DNA of 23,200 bases from Ophiothrix spiculata. Its lineage: Eukaryota > Echinodermata > Ophiuroidea > Amphilepidida > Ophiotrichidae. The notes under the pieces are model-generated. The model had not been told where the DNA came from. It made no database searches and was given only the letters and a program-made list of their open reading frames with translations. The translations under genes and the position numbers were made by a program. This document shows positions 1 to 10,408 of this stretch, piece after piece. The stretch is from assembly GCA_000969725.1 (NCBI GenBank), contig JXSR01S032854.1, one strand, 5' to 3'. Position 1 is the first letter of the stretch, and each line of letters begins with the position of its first letter.

Positions 1-333
1 TACGTCTTGGACCAGCGATCAAAAGTGTCAATGGTGACCACGTTGTCCGACCTTTCCATTGGGGTCAAATTTTCAACTTTGTCCGATTTCAAAGATGAAG
101 GTGTCAAATTGTTCGTCTTGGACCAGAGATCAAAAGTGTCAATGGTGACCCCGTCGTCCGACCTTTCCCTTGGGGTCTAATTTTCAACTTTGTCCGATTT
201 CAAAGATTTAGGTGTCAAATTATACCCTTGGGATCCACCCCACAACTGAATGATTAAGTAGGCGGTTAATTCAGTAGGCGGTCGATACGCAGGCGAAACT
301 ACTGGTTCGTGAACCATCTTGTTAATGTAATAG
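1..333. repeat. AGGTCA-family dispersed repeat, right end, with 111-bp tandem units
   Basis: Two copies of a unit of about 111 bp (about 3-113 and 114-224) share the segments CGTCTTGGACCAG and TTTCAACTTTGTCCGATTTC. The second segment recurs in the repeat at 17131-17270, which links the two. The tail carries GTAGGCGGT twice and ends CTGGTTCGTGAACCATCTTG; a near-identical tail closes the repeat at 5223. The left end is cut by the window edge. Positions 334-545 hold nothing I recognise beyond AT-rich sequence. Confidence 0.7.
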
Positions 334-546
334 GATGCTTAACATCTTGTCCAGTTTCCATCATTTCCAGGTCAGACCACTCAAGGACAAGGTCATTTTT
401 AATATGTTTTTAGAACCCTGTTTATATGCTCGCACTTGTATCCAAATCAGATTTAAGACTCTGAATCTCTTACACCTTGATCTTTATGTTATTATCCAGA
501 TTTGGACTTTGTCATCAGTCTTTGTGACATTTTCAAGCTTGCAAGT

Positions 547-552
547 TTTATT
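547..552 (-). terminator. poly(A) signal AATAAA for FReD-1
   Basis: On the minus strand AATAAA lies about 56 nt beyond the TAA stop of the FReD-1 exon, a normal position for a short 3' UTR. This supports FReD-1 as a terminal exon. Cleavage would be expected roughly 10-30 nt further, around 517-537. The exact site is inferred. Confidence 0.55.
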
Positions 553-608
553 TGTGGCTTTGTATAACTTGTAGCCAGCAGTTAGTGTTGAGACATTGGC
601 TTCTCTAC

Positions 609-1359
609 TTACCATGCTCGTCTGATCTTCATCTCAGATTTCTCGAGCACTTCCCAACCACTCTTCCAGTAATACCATACTATTCCCTTGTAATTATCAT
701 CTGGTGATCCTATGTAAAGTCCATTGGGATTGGCATAGCCACATATCGATCCATGCCACCACGGACCCTGATAACTTTGTGCACAGTTACTACTTTTTGA
801 ATCATTATCCTGATCAGAAGTGGAGAATGCATTATTTTTATTGTGTGCCAGAGAATCAGTAGTACCTGCTGTACCAGAATAGTCACTATAGCTTAATATG
901 TACTTGGTTGACTCATCCCCAATGGCAAAGTCTGAATACTCTGCATAAGCAGTATTACCAGAGAAGTCTTCCAGGTCAACTCTAAGCGTCCAGACTCCAT
1001 CACTTGTCAACTGATGTATCTTCTCTAGGCCCAGCCAGAATTCACCTGTCATGTTTCCAAATCCATCTTTATAATCCTGCCATGGTCGGTAGAAGTTTTC
1101 TGAGCCGTCGTATCTTCTTTGGAATACAATCCATCCTCCTGCGTCAGTCTCCAAGTCACATACAACACTGAAATCTTCAGATGTGCCTGAAGGTTGTATG
1201 CGGTAGATAGGATAGATAGGTAGTCCAAAAAGATTTGTGTATCTTTGATCAAAGAAAGCAGAGCAGTCTTGTCCAATCATTGTTGTCATTGCAGGTGTTG
1301 ATGCAGTTGTACTTGGCTGTTGTGATATGACTTTGGCATTTTGGCATTTCAAAGATTTG
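609..1359 (-). CDS. Fibrinogen C-terminal domain exon (FReD-1), complete
   Basis: This is the terminal exon of a secreted fibrinogen-related lectin. It begins after the acceptor TTTATTACAG in phase 2. Counting from the first full codon (1358), about 28 Ser/Thr/Gln-rich linker residues lead into the fibrinogen domain. The four family cysteines are C32/C67 and C192/C206, the usual two disulfide pairs. Also visible are GGWIVFQRR (about 74-82), DGFGN, a calcium-site DQDND (182-186), CAQSYQGPWW (192-201) and NPNGLY just after it. The domain ends EMKIRRAW at residue 249, near the family's usual end. C5 in the linker is an extra cysteine that could crosslink chains. There is one N-glycosylation sequon at N102. 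In ficolins, tachylectins and FREPs this domain binds acetylated sugars in immunity; that role here is inferred. The closing TGGTAAGT is both a stop and a good splice donor. The window holds no start codon belonging to this exon; it needs an upstream exon. Confidence 0.93.
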
Positions 1360-1361
1360 CT
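1360..1361 (-). other. Splice acceptor of FReD-1 (phase 2)
   Basis: The minus strand reads TTCTTAAATTTATTACAG before CAAATC. The exon's first base completes a codon started by the preceding exon: AG+C gives Ser after exons A or B, and CG+C gives Arg after exon C. No in-frame ATG with good context lies just upstream, which fits an internal start of the frame. Confidence 0.75.
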
Positions 1362-1621
1362 GTAATAAATTTAAGAATTAAAACAAAAAAACATTGAATA
1401 TAAGTAAGCATGTTTTTATTTTGGGGTTACAGTTATAATATCTTAAGTACACTTACAGATGTGCATTTTGCACATGCACATGGCAGATTCTGATAGCATG
1501 GAATCCAACGTCAAGGGTAATTGCAGTACACCTCCTAAAATACTGCAATATTGGGTGATATGACAACTTCTGGACATTCAAAATGAAACCTGTTTTTCTG
1601 TAAATCACAATCACAGTTAAG

Positions 1622-2167
1622 TAGTTTTTGTGTCGCCTGAACTAATATGTTCAAGGAGACACATACTAATCCAAATTCTGTGTGTATGTGTGTGTGTGTG
1701 GTTTGGTTAACCTTTTTCAAATTGCTACTGTGAAGACACCTTAACTCAAAATGCTGCCAAACTCAGTGCATGGGTTCACCATGGACAGTTCCATGTTACG
1801 GTGCACTACGAAACTTTTGGGGTGTGTGGTCAAGGTCATTCAAGGTCAAAAGATCATTTGAGGTCAAATCTCAAAAATGTTCATAAAGTTAACCTGAGGT
1901 CATCCGAGGTCATTTCAAGGTCACAGCTATAGTTTATGAACCCTTGACCCTATATGGATTAAATTTGGACCATGGATAGCGCTTGACCCAAGGTCAAGGT
2001 CAGGCAAGGTCAAAAGATCAAATTTTCAAGATGGTTTAAAAGCTGACCTGAGGTCATCGCAAGGTCAAAATCTGCTTAATTAGTGCTTAACAACATTAAA
2101 GGTCATTTGAGGTCAAGGGTTATCGCACAATCAGGCGACACTAGTGGTTTGATAACCGCCTTGTTTT
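1622..2167. repeat. AGGTCA-rich dispersed repeat
   Basis: The element opens with TGTCGCCTGAACTAATATG and closes with GTTTGATAACCGCCTTGTTT. Thirteen AGGTCA half-sites lie between 1833 and about 2120, in direct repeats with spacers of 0, 4 and 5 bases, for example DR4 at 1833-1848 and DR4 plus DR5 at 1897-1923. The tail resembles those of the repeats ending at 333 and 5223. It lies in the intron upstream of FReD-1 or between gene units. The mobile-element class is not recognised. Confidence 0.7.
1681..1700. repeat. (TG)n microsatellite
   Basis: A short run of TG dinucleotides with one TA interruption, inside the AGGTCA-rich repeat. Confidence 0.85.
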
Positions 2168-4219
2168 GTATAGATTTCAAATCCTGAAATAAGGCTTTGA
2201 TCATAATATTTTTTAGAATTACGTACCCATCAAATGCAAATGAACAATAATTGTTTGTAAGTGAAAGGTGTGGCTTTTACTCACAAATAATACACATTGA
2301 GCAAATTGAAACATTTCCTAATAAGCTGCTATACAATACAATACAATGCAGGCATTTATATTATATATATATAGTGCTCTTACATGAAAAAAAAAACAGG
2401 TATCACAGCGCTTTACACAAATAAAATGAAAGAAATAAAGTACGATAAATCAAATATCAAGTAAATATATATTATCTTTGAAAGAGACCTGAAGGTTGCC
2501 AGTGATTGGGAATGATGGATATGGTAGGGAAGTTTATTCCAAAGGAATATACCAGCAGCAGAGAAGCCTGTATCATCAGTGAGAGTATGTATGGGAGGTG
2601 TAATGAGGAGTCGTGTGTCCTGTTCAGTTTTCAGTTTCTGTAAGACAACTTCGTATACATACTTTGGGCCGGGAGATGATTGGTTTGCGTGTGGTTATCT
2701 CAAGTTAAGAAGCCGACAGATTTTGCATTTTTAAAGATGAAATTGTGAAATTTTATGAATACCCAGGACAAAATATTGATATATTATATACTAAAAACAT
2801 AATCATTTCCCAGCAACATGGAAGTCTGAAAAGAGGGGAGTTTTTTGACTGCCCAACATAATTATTATAATATTAATAATATGGCATTTATATTACACCT
2901 TTTCCAGTGGATACAAAGCGCTGGCCATTATTATTACGCCGTAACAAGGGAATAGTCAGAACCAGTTTCTGTTTGCCACATACTTGCAGCCAATGACCAA
3001 AGGCACAACCCTATCAGTACTTAGGTTGTGATATTCCCCTAAACAGCAGCCCAATGGCATGCGGACGATTCCAAAGTAACGTTGGTTACCAAAAATATTT
3101 CACTTTTAAATTTCCACAGAACCTAGCATAAACATTATATTAGGCCAAAAAAATATACTTTGTGTCTCAGCGTCCCGTGGTCATTGCTTTTAAAATTGGA
3201 TTTAGTGCGTAGCTCTACGCAGCGATTTTGGTGGTTTTTCCCACTCACCAGGCTATTTACGTTTTTTGATGCTCGGTTTGTTTTCTCAACACGAAGTGCA
3301 TCTTAAATTTAGGAAACAAACAAGGCACTTCAATAAGATTTGTCACCCAAATTAGCTGGTCTTCAAAAAAGTTTGTTTTCAGTGCATTAACTTTTTGTTG
3401 AAAAGCTGTGAGGAGTCTAGCACAGCAGCAAGCTCGTCAAACCGTACCCTTTTACGCATGTTTTTTTTTAAAGTGTTTTGGAGGGATTTTTATAGCTTTT
3501 ATTGGATTTTTGGTATAATCAATCACACAAAATGATTGTGAGAGTGAGGATAACAAAAGGGGCAATGTGTTGCAAAATTGAGCTCTACATACAGATAATT
3601 TCAATTTATACCTTGCAAATAGTAATATGTATTTCTCAAAATACCACTACGCAATTTCAAGTTATAAAAAAAATCGTAGAGGTCATAGCCTATTTTGAAG
3701 GGGGAAAAAAGCAAAGCACATAGCTACTTTTGCCCAAGGAAGCTGAGACAAAAGTATTTTTTATTGGTTTGGGTAAGACATGTAGGTGTTTAAATATTAT
3801 ATTAATTGCTAAAATCCTAAATAAAGTTAATGTAATGTAAAGTAATATTTCTGACGTCATATTATGATTGCACAGAAATATTTTTACTCCAAATGACTTC
3901 AAAGTAAAAAATTATCTGAAGTGTAAAGTGAATTTTTTATTGCACTTTACACAGATGATGGGTAACTTATTTATAAATTTTTCATGAAAGTGGTAGGAAA
4001 TTCTATCGTTAGGATTTCTTTAAATGTATTGTTTGGTTTAGTAACATTTGTAACATTTTGGTGTAACTTTATGGTAACGTTACATTTTTGAATTAAAATT
4101 TGTGCTGATTTATGCACGGATTGAAAAACTTATTATGAAATACTTCTCACATACCAAGTATCAATTGTATGACTAAAAAACCTGCTTACTTGGTTCAAAA
4201 TAAAAGCTCTGACTTTTTT
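2168..4219. other. Non-coding intron/intergenic stretch, parts repeat-like
   Basis: No coding region is convincing; all open frames are short and lack family features. A (TA)n run sits at 2360-2373. Around 2335-2950 the text (CAGCGCTTTACAC, ACCAGCAGCAGAGAAGCCTG, GTGGATACAAAGCGCTGG) looks like an old dispersed repeat, but I cannot name the family. A small hairpin GCGTAGCTCTACGC lies near 3207. The rest is AT-rich unique-looking sequence. Confidence 0.5.
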
Positions 4220-5223
4220 GGGGGGTGAAGGTCATTCAAGGTCATTTGAAGTCAAATTTCAAAATTTTGAAAAAGTTGACCTTGAGGTCATCCAAGGTCA
4301 TTTGAGGTCAAGGTCACAACTCATGAACCCCTGACCCCATTTGGGTTAAACTTAGACCATAGAAAGTGCTTGACCAAAGGGCAAGATCATAAGGTCACCT
4401 GTGATCAAATTTCTAAAATGGTCAAAAAGTTGCCTTGAGATACATTCATGGCCCTAATCTGCATAATTTATGCATATCTCCTAAACCGTAAGCGCTATTG
4501 TAATGGAACTTGGTGACATGAAGGGGTTCAGGATTAGCACATGCAACGCGCCGTTTGGGGGTGCAGTGAAGGTCATTCAAGGTCAAAAGGTTATTTGAGG
4601 TCAAATTTCAAAATTGTTCAAAAAGTTGACCTGAGGTCAAGGTCATAACTCATGAACCCCTGACCCCACATAGATTAAACTTAGACCATAGAAAGTGCTT
4701 GACCCAAAGGGTGATTAAAGCTCTTCCCATAACACACAGCAACATTTCAGTAAACCCAATTGATTGTTCACAAGGTCACTCCACTACTGCATTCATTTGT
4801 GTGGTAAACGGTTTGAAATTACTCTTTTTCAAACTGTATTTTGGGAATGAAAAACTCTGTCGAAGTGGTATTTGTTTACATTGATATCAAGCTGTGATTA
4901 TCCCCTTTCTGAAGGTCTTTTTCATTCACACTTCGACAATATAATAAATATTCTGTAGCAAGTTTTCCATTAGTAGTTTGTCATGTAAGTCTATGGAGTT
5001 AGTTCATTCAGTGTGTAGTTTATAAGCTGTGGAAATAGCAGTTTGAATTGAATGGTGGGAAGTACTTAAAACACCCTCTGGGTAAGGTCAAAAGGTCATC
5101 TAAGGTGTCAAATTGTTCCATTATGATGGATGATAAGGTCGAAGGTGATTAACAAAGTAGGCGGTCAATGAAGTAGGCGGTCGATAACACAGGCGAGACT
5201 ACTGGTTCGCGAACCATCTTGTT
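4220..5223. repeat. AGGTCA-rich dispersed repeat, long copy
   Basis: It contains about fifteen AGGTCA half-sites, including AGGTCA-TCCA-AGGTCA-TTTG-AGGTCA-AGGTCA near 4286-4313 and a DR2 near 5084-5098. The phrases CATGAACCCCTGACCCCA and TTAGACCATAGAAAGTGCTT each occur twice inside it, showing internal duplication. The tail AGGCGGTCGATAACACAGGC to GAACCATCTTG matches the repeat ending at 333. It lies between the two FReD exons. No protein-coding content is seen. Confidence 0.7.
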
Positions 5224-5763
5224 TTTAACTTTAGTTTTAGACATCTCTGATTTTGACCATATATTTATTCATTCTGTAGACGACTATATTCTCACTAACA
5301 TCTAATAAGAAAGTAGCTAGAAGATTGCCACAACTTATAATTGTACGAACAATTTTTCTGATTCACTAACATATCTACCACTTAACATGTCATCTTTAAT
5401 CATGATCCAAATTTCAGAGTCATGATATAACTTTTTTAAAAATATCTATCATCTTGGTTATCCAATAGTGCTTGATGTGGATGAAAGTAACTTCTGGGTT
5501 CGATGATTGGTTTCCGTTCATAATCATTATGTTTGCAATCATGTGAGTTCAACAACATGCATTCCTTAACCTATTTTGAAATTGGTTAAGGAATGCATAA
5601 TCAACTTTGATTTACTGTTTGATATGCTCTTTGTGTCCAAAACAAACACATTATCAAAATTTATGAAATTTGCATAGAATATGTAAATTGAAGTGGCATT
5701 TTTGAGGGGTTATAATTTATGAAAAATTACAAACTGTTACTGAACTAGTCTACAAGCAAGTGC
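5224..5763. other. 3' flank of FReD-2, non-coding
   Basis: AT-rich sequence without a recognised gene. On the minus strand the closest AATAAA I found downstream of FReD-2 is at 5264-5269, about 495 nt beyond the TAA. Only weak variants such as CATAAA occur nearer. This contrasts with FReD-1, which has AATAAA 56 nt beyond its stop. Confidence 0.5.
5557..5598. repeat. Perfect 15-bp inverted repeat (hairpin)
   Basis: The arm ATGCATTCCTTAACC (5557-5571) and its exact complement (5584-5598) are separated by 12 bases. It lies about 165 bp beyond the stop of FReD-2 on the minus strand. It may be a remnant of a small palindromic element or an RNA hairpin in a long 3' UTR; the sequence does not decide. 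Confidence 0.85.
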
Positions 5764-6262
5764 TTACCAAGTCTGGCGCATCTTCATTTCAACTATTTTC
5801 AGGTCCTTGGTTGTAAATTGCTTGTTGATTTTCTTTGTCACCATGTCCCCAGCAGAGCCAGAATGTTCTCCAAGCATAAGGCTATATCTACTTGTTTCAT
5901 CTCCAATAGTGAAACCAGGATACTGCACATAGGAAAACTTGCCAGAAAAGTCTTCCAATTCAACTCTGAGTTGCCAGACCCCAGTTTTAGTCAATCTGTG
6001 CAGTTTGTCAAGTCCAAGGTAATGATCTTTTGGAGCATCACCAAATCCATTCTTGTAGTCTTTGAAAGGTCTGTTGAAATCTTCAGTCGCATTGGTTCTC
6101 TTTTGAAATACTATCCATCCGCCGCCTTCAGTAATCAAGTCACAGGTGACTTCGAAGGAGACTAGTTTGTCTGGTGGTTTAATGGTGTATGTGTCATAGT
6201 CTTCATTGAAGCCTTGATCCAAGATGTCTGTACAGTCTTGTGCTATTGCCTGATGCTGGATT
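5764..6262 (-). CDS. Fibrinogen-domain exon (FReD-2) with internal in-frame loss
   Basis: This is a paralogue of FReD-1, starting after the acceptor TGTTTACTCGCAG, again phase 2. Counting from the first full codon (6261), it has the first disulfide pair C10/C40, GGGWIVFQKR (about 46-55), KNGFGD and GVWQLRVELEDFSG, then jumps from FTTKD (149-153) to LKIVEMKMRQTW (154-165). Relative to FReD-1 about 55 residues are missing (the equivalent of 651-815 there): the calcium-site aspartates, both cysteines of the second disulfide, the WW motif and the ligand pocket. The loss keeps the frame, and no stop or frameshift occurs. The Ser/Thr linker is also much shorter than in FReD-1. A sequon NAT lies at 57. 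A protein ending here is unlikely to bind sugar in the usual way. It may be decaying, a non-binding variant, or an internal exon, because TGGTAAG at its end is also donor-like. Confidence 0.85.
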
Positions 6263-6264
6263 CT
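6263..6264 (-). other. Splice acceptor of FReD-2 (phase 2)
   Basis: The minus strand shows a T-rich tract, GTGTTTACTCGCAG, then AATCCAGC. The first exon base completes a codon: AG+A or CG+A, both Arg. The phase matches all three upstream coiled-coil exons. Confidence 0.7.
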
Positions 6265-8646
6265 GCGAGTAAACACAATATAAAGGTTGCATGTGAACTT
6301 TTTAAATTTAAAAAGTGTTCAGGGCAATACATCCATTTTTCCCAACCTTTTAATTTTCAAGAGTGCATGACATTGGTCTAAATGTGATATTCATTGTCAA
6401 CATGTGATATTCTTCTTTTCTGTCAAAATGCAATTCAGATCAGTTAATTTTCTACTAGAGGAAAAATATAGTTTTGTATTTAAAAAAAGACACAAGGCCA
6501 GTTTATTAAAATCTTTACGTGGGGTACATGCAGCGTGCATTCAATGTAATCATTTTTATTGTAAAACATGATATGGATAGGAACGAACAGTCTTAAAAAG
6601 TGTCCATTTCATGTTAAAATGGACCTTTAGGGATTGTCCATGACTTTCTAAAATTATAAACAGTCTACAGAATCATTAATTTGTACCTACTGAATAGTAC
6701 AAACACCTTTTAAGTCAGAAATCAACATTATTAACATAATTTAAAAAAAAGTTTATTCAACCACATTTTACTCACAGTATCACATTTGTTTAAATTAACT
6801 TTCATACTCCTTGGCTATAGTTTCTTTTAAAATGTAACTCTTGGACAATTACAAGACATGTTTCTGTCTGATTTTGATTTTTACACCTTAAGACATGGTT
6901 GGAGATTTGACCCCGGTTTCTCTGCCAAAAGTGTGTAAAAATATTTAGGGTAGAAAATAAGCATTGAGAATTGTTTTAATAAGTCATTTCTAGGGTAAAA
7001 ATGTCTGTAGATTATAATTTTTAAAGTTTCAATCACATATATTGTGTTGTTTAGCCAAGAAATTCGAATTTGTGACCAATTTTGCCCACAAATGACTGTT
7101 TTTGTGTTTTGAAATCCCAAATTTTTAGAACTATAGAATCTACAGTATGTATTAAAAAGACCATTATTACTGTTAAAATGATAGATAGTGGCCAGAACTT
7201 CGAAATAAAACTGTTTTTTCTGTTGTTTCTTCCATAACTTTTGTGCAATAGCCATTTAACAAACATGTCTCAAGTGAAAAACGAGGATAAAAAACTCACA
7301 CTTTTTGATAAATTCCTGGCTCCAGGTTGCCATATCTACTGATAGGAATGGCCTACAGGTTTGATTTACGTATCATTTTATTGGAAATTTAATAAGCTTT
7401 AAATTGATATCTAATTTATACTATTTCTTGTACAGAAACATTTAAGAAAAAGTAAAAATGTTACCCCTCCCCCTTAATTTTACTGACGTGTGTAAAAAGT
7501 ACCGGCCGCCATTAAAACGGATTGTACACAAAAACTTAAGGAGCTATTTATACTTGGAAAATTCAATCGTTTTATATCCTTTAGGCTAATGTTTTTAATT
7601 TTCTCTTAACAGGTGTAAAATTTCCGAATTTTTTTTTTGACGATTTAAGCATTTAAAATTTTACGTGAAATTTTGCATCACGAGAGGCCATAACAAAAAT
7701 ACGGAACGACCGGTATTTATGAAAAGTTAATCGATTATGCTCAGGATATATTTCTTTATGAAGATGATATCCAATTTGAGTCAAATTACTTTAATTTCAG
7801 AATTAATTTTTTTGGCAAAGCAACAGAAACTCTAAGTTTTGAGCAAAATTGAGACGAAAACGCGATCTTGAGTATTGCACAATCAGGTCACTAGATTTAA
7901 AGTGTTGACCAATCTGATGTTAGATTTGCAAGAGAAAAAGACAATTCAACCTAAAAATACCTAGAATTAGTGTGGAAAGGAAGTTGAGTGACCTCAAAAG
8001 TCCTGTCAAAAGTATTAACAGATTATGGTGTGCATGTAGCATTTGAATTTTCCATCTTTCACACAATTTTGGCAATAGCCGCCCTATATTAGCCAATGGA
8101 GTGATGTTTCAAGTTCATGATTTTGTATTGTTGAGTTCATATTTGAATTCTACACAAAATTTCAGCCTAGAAACATGTGTCATTTCTTTATTTGAAGCAT
8201 TTTATTTTCCCCCCACTTTTGGCAGTCATATCGGGGTCAGATCTGAAACTTTGTCTTAAATAGAGCTCATATTCAATTATATTGGATTGAATTTGACCCA
8301 GTATAAAGTTGAATCAAAGCAACATTCAGCTGCCAACCGGAATATATGGTATTCAGAGATGGACAATTGTGTCTCTAATTCCAACATTTCTTTTTTTTTT
8401 TGAGAAAACAATCACAGTAATAAGTTTTGTAGAATGTTTTGGCAAGATGTTCCTGCAACACACACACAAAATGCCATGTTTGGGAAAAAGGAAATTTCAG
8501 ACTTTTATGAAGCGCAATCTCTGTTACTTCAATTGTTCTAGCCTACTAACTAGTTACTATACACATTTTTATACTTGTCTGTTACATATCAAAAATAATT
8601 CAAATAGCCCTACTTCATCGTTTACACAAAAATACTAAGAATAGTA
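6265..8646. other. Long AT-rich intronic stretch
   Basis: No coding region, RNA gene or clear repeat was recognised over about 2.4 kb. It would be the 3' part of the intron joining any coiled-coil exon to FReD-2. Open frames here are short, AT-driven and without family features. Confidence 0.5.
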
Positions 8647-9050
8647 TTAAGGGGTGTAAGCACCTTACTCAATGTTACGTTTTTGCAAGTTTATTTTGAT
8701 TTTCATGCCAAATAAGGTCAAAAAAATCACTATTTTCCATTTTGGTCATTTTTTGACATTATTTGGCATTATAATCAAAAAATTGGCCAAAATCCTAACA
8801 AGTAAAAATGATACAACATACGAGTGGGTGTTTAAAATTAAAATGCCCATTCCTAGGTCTTTTTTTTTAATGTTATCTTTAGGATGGATGGAAGCCCAAA
8901 TGGCCAAAAAATGTGTTTTTCGTGATTTTTGGTCAAAAATCAACATCACCATCATGTTCCTTGTGAAAATTCCTTTCCGGAAATGTATGTATACTTTTTA
9001 TTAACTTTAAGCACTTTGTTTACATTGAGTAAGGTGCTTACACCCCTTAA
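8647..9050. mobile_element. MITE with TTAA flanks and 25-bp perfect TIRs (Kolobok- or piggyBac-type)
   Basis: The body 8651-9046 is bounded by TTAA on each side (8647-8650 and 9047-9050). The termini are perfect inverted repeats of 25 bp starting GGGGTGTAAGCACC (8651-8675 with 9022-9046). A second, internal inverted repeat pairs ATGCCAAATAAGGTC near 8706 with a matching arm near 8748-8770. A TTAA target with G-rich ends fits the Kolobok superfamily better than piggyBac, which usually starts CCC. At 396 bp with no transposase it is non-autonomous. Open frames inside it are incidental. Confidence 0.85.
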
Positions 9051-9072
9051 CTGTGGTACCGTTTTCGTTTTT

Positions 9073-9255
9073 TAACCAGACAATCTCAAAATTAATATGG
9101 AAATGCTGCCATTGGTCAGTTTCAAGATTGATATATCCCTATATTTTTCAAGATGAAGATTGTCATTGGTCAGTTTTCAAAATGAACATCTCTAAATAGA
9201 TGAAAAGGTTATCAATCAGGTTTCAAGATTAATATCTGATGAATATCTTGAAAAA
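9073..9255. repeat. Minisatellite-like repeat R1, about 46-54-bp units
   Basis: It starts AACCAGACAATCTCAAAATT and then has units beginning near 9111, 9165 and 9211 built on ATTGGTCAGTTTCAAGATT...ATCTCTAAAT...GATGAAGATTGTC. The same head and units recur at 10224-10408 (R2) directly upstream of exon A, so R1 may mark the edge of an older duplication unit. Confidence 0.7.
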
Positions 9256-10065
9256 TATTGTTTGTCCATAACGGCTCCTGAAAATGTATGGTCATTACAT
9301 CAACTTTTTTTGTACATGTACAACATGAAACTCAACTTAAAATATGGACAAATTGAACAAGAAATAAACTTAAGTTGCGAGAACAATATACTGCTGATTC
9401 TTAAGAGGTCTTCTATATTGGTAAATACAGTTCATGTCAATTCATATCCTTGTATCATTTTGTATGAAAAATCCTCAAATAAGAGTTGGAAAATTAAAAA
9501 AAAACTTTACAAAGCACTCGGTTGGGCCAAGTTTTGACGGTCGGTCCCTCGAGGACAAACTAACAATTTTTTTTTTATTACAGTTAAATTCAAGAATTTT
9601 TTGCTCTCAAGAGCAGTGGTATAAAACTTCTTCCCAAGATGACTTGATACCTAGGGCCTACAGTGTAATACTGATTTTTGATTAGATGAAATGATTGTCC
9701 AAAGTTGTGGGTGTACAGGCTGTCCAAGATTTGATATTGCCCTATGGTGGCATCATATGATGGCAATATAATGGTTTGATTGTCAAAAATTGTCATGATG
9801 TCAACCATGAAATATACCAAATATTTTTTTGTGTCAAATGCAGTGTCAACCCATCAGCTAACAAGAAGATTTTCATGCGTTATATAATCGGCAATATGTC
9901 ACAATTTATAATTAATTTAAGGTCAAATTTTAAATGATGATAAAAATTAAAGCTTCCAAACATTTGTTGTCTCTGTAGTGCATCATATTGTGAATTGATA
10001 ACAGTACAGGTTAGATACTCCATTATCTTTAAACAAATCATAAAGAATGCAGAATAAAATCTTAC
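9256..10065. other. Intron downstream of exon A; partly duplicated
   Basis: No gene is seen. The part from about 9829 (GTGTCAAATGCAGTGTCAAC) up to exon A is repeated downstream of exon B at about 10409-10560 with internal deletions. Exons A and B with their following intron sequence are therefore a tandem duplication. Confidence 0.65.
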
Positions 10066-10223
10066 CTTTCAGTTTGCCTTTGCATCAGTGTAGTCATCAT
10101 GACTAGAATCTGATTCTGTTGACTCAATTGGTTCGTTATATTGTCTAAAAGCTCATCCTGTTTCTCCAGAAATCCTACTACTGGACTGAGCATGGAGGCC
10201 ACTGTAGTCACATTCTCTACCAT
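10066..10223 (-). pseudogene. Coiled-coil exon A, 5'-truncated
   Basis: This stretch matches only the last third of exons B and C: SMLSPVVGFLEKQDELL, then DNITNQLSQQNQIL, ending MQRQTE before the donor AG|GTAAGA (phase 2). The signal peptide and first coil segment are missing. Immediately upstream, repeat R2 replaces the homologous sequence. A Met (ATG at 10223-10221) sits at the junction in strong context (AAAAAAATGG), so a short product without a signal peptide is conceivable. Leucines at seven-residue spacing (the equivalents of L83, L90, L97 and L104 of exon C) remain, as do two sequons (NVT, NIT). No promoter-like array precedes it. It is most likely a truncated duplicate of exon B, but its donor and frame remain usable. 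Confidence 0.65.
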
Positions 10224-10408
10224 TTTTTTAAACCAGACTCTCAAAATTAATATGGAAATACTATGATTGGTCAGTTTCAAGATTCATATCTCTAAATTAT
10301 TTTAGATGAAGATTGTCATTGGTCAGGTTTCAAAATGAATATCTCTAAATTGTTTTGGATGAAAATTGTCATCGTTCAGTTTTCAAGATTATATCTTTAA
10401 ATTATTTT
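10224..10408. repeat. Minisatellite-like repeat R2 upstream of exon A
   Basis: It opens AACCAGACTCTCAAAATTAA, then has units at about 10266, 10318 and 10371 (spacing 52-53 bp) built on ATTGGTCAGTTTCAAGATT and GATGAAGATTGTC. It is the same family as R1 at 9073-9255. It abuts the truncation point of exon A exactly where homology to exons B and C stops. Confidence 0.75.

Noticed and set aside
1-224. CRISPR-like regular repeat
   Set aside because: There are only two 111-bp units with no spacer structure, in eukaryotic DNA; it is an ordinary tandem repeat.
335-574. Plus-strand open frame downstream of FReD-1
   Set aside because: Hydrophobic, AT-driven composition with no family features. It overlaps the presumed 3' UTR and poly(A) region of FReD-1.
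5818-6165. Plus-strand open frame of 115 codons
   Set aside because: It is antisense to the clear FReD-2 coding exon and shows no domain of its own.
6881-7255. Minus-strand open frame of 124 codons
   Set aside because: Low-complexity AT-rich translation, no domain and no splice or promoter context; treated as chance.
8672-9004. Open frames on both strands
   Set aside because: They lie wholly within the TTAA MITE and follow its inverted-repeat structure.
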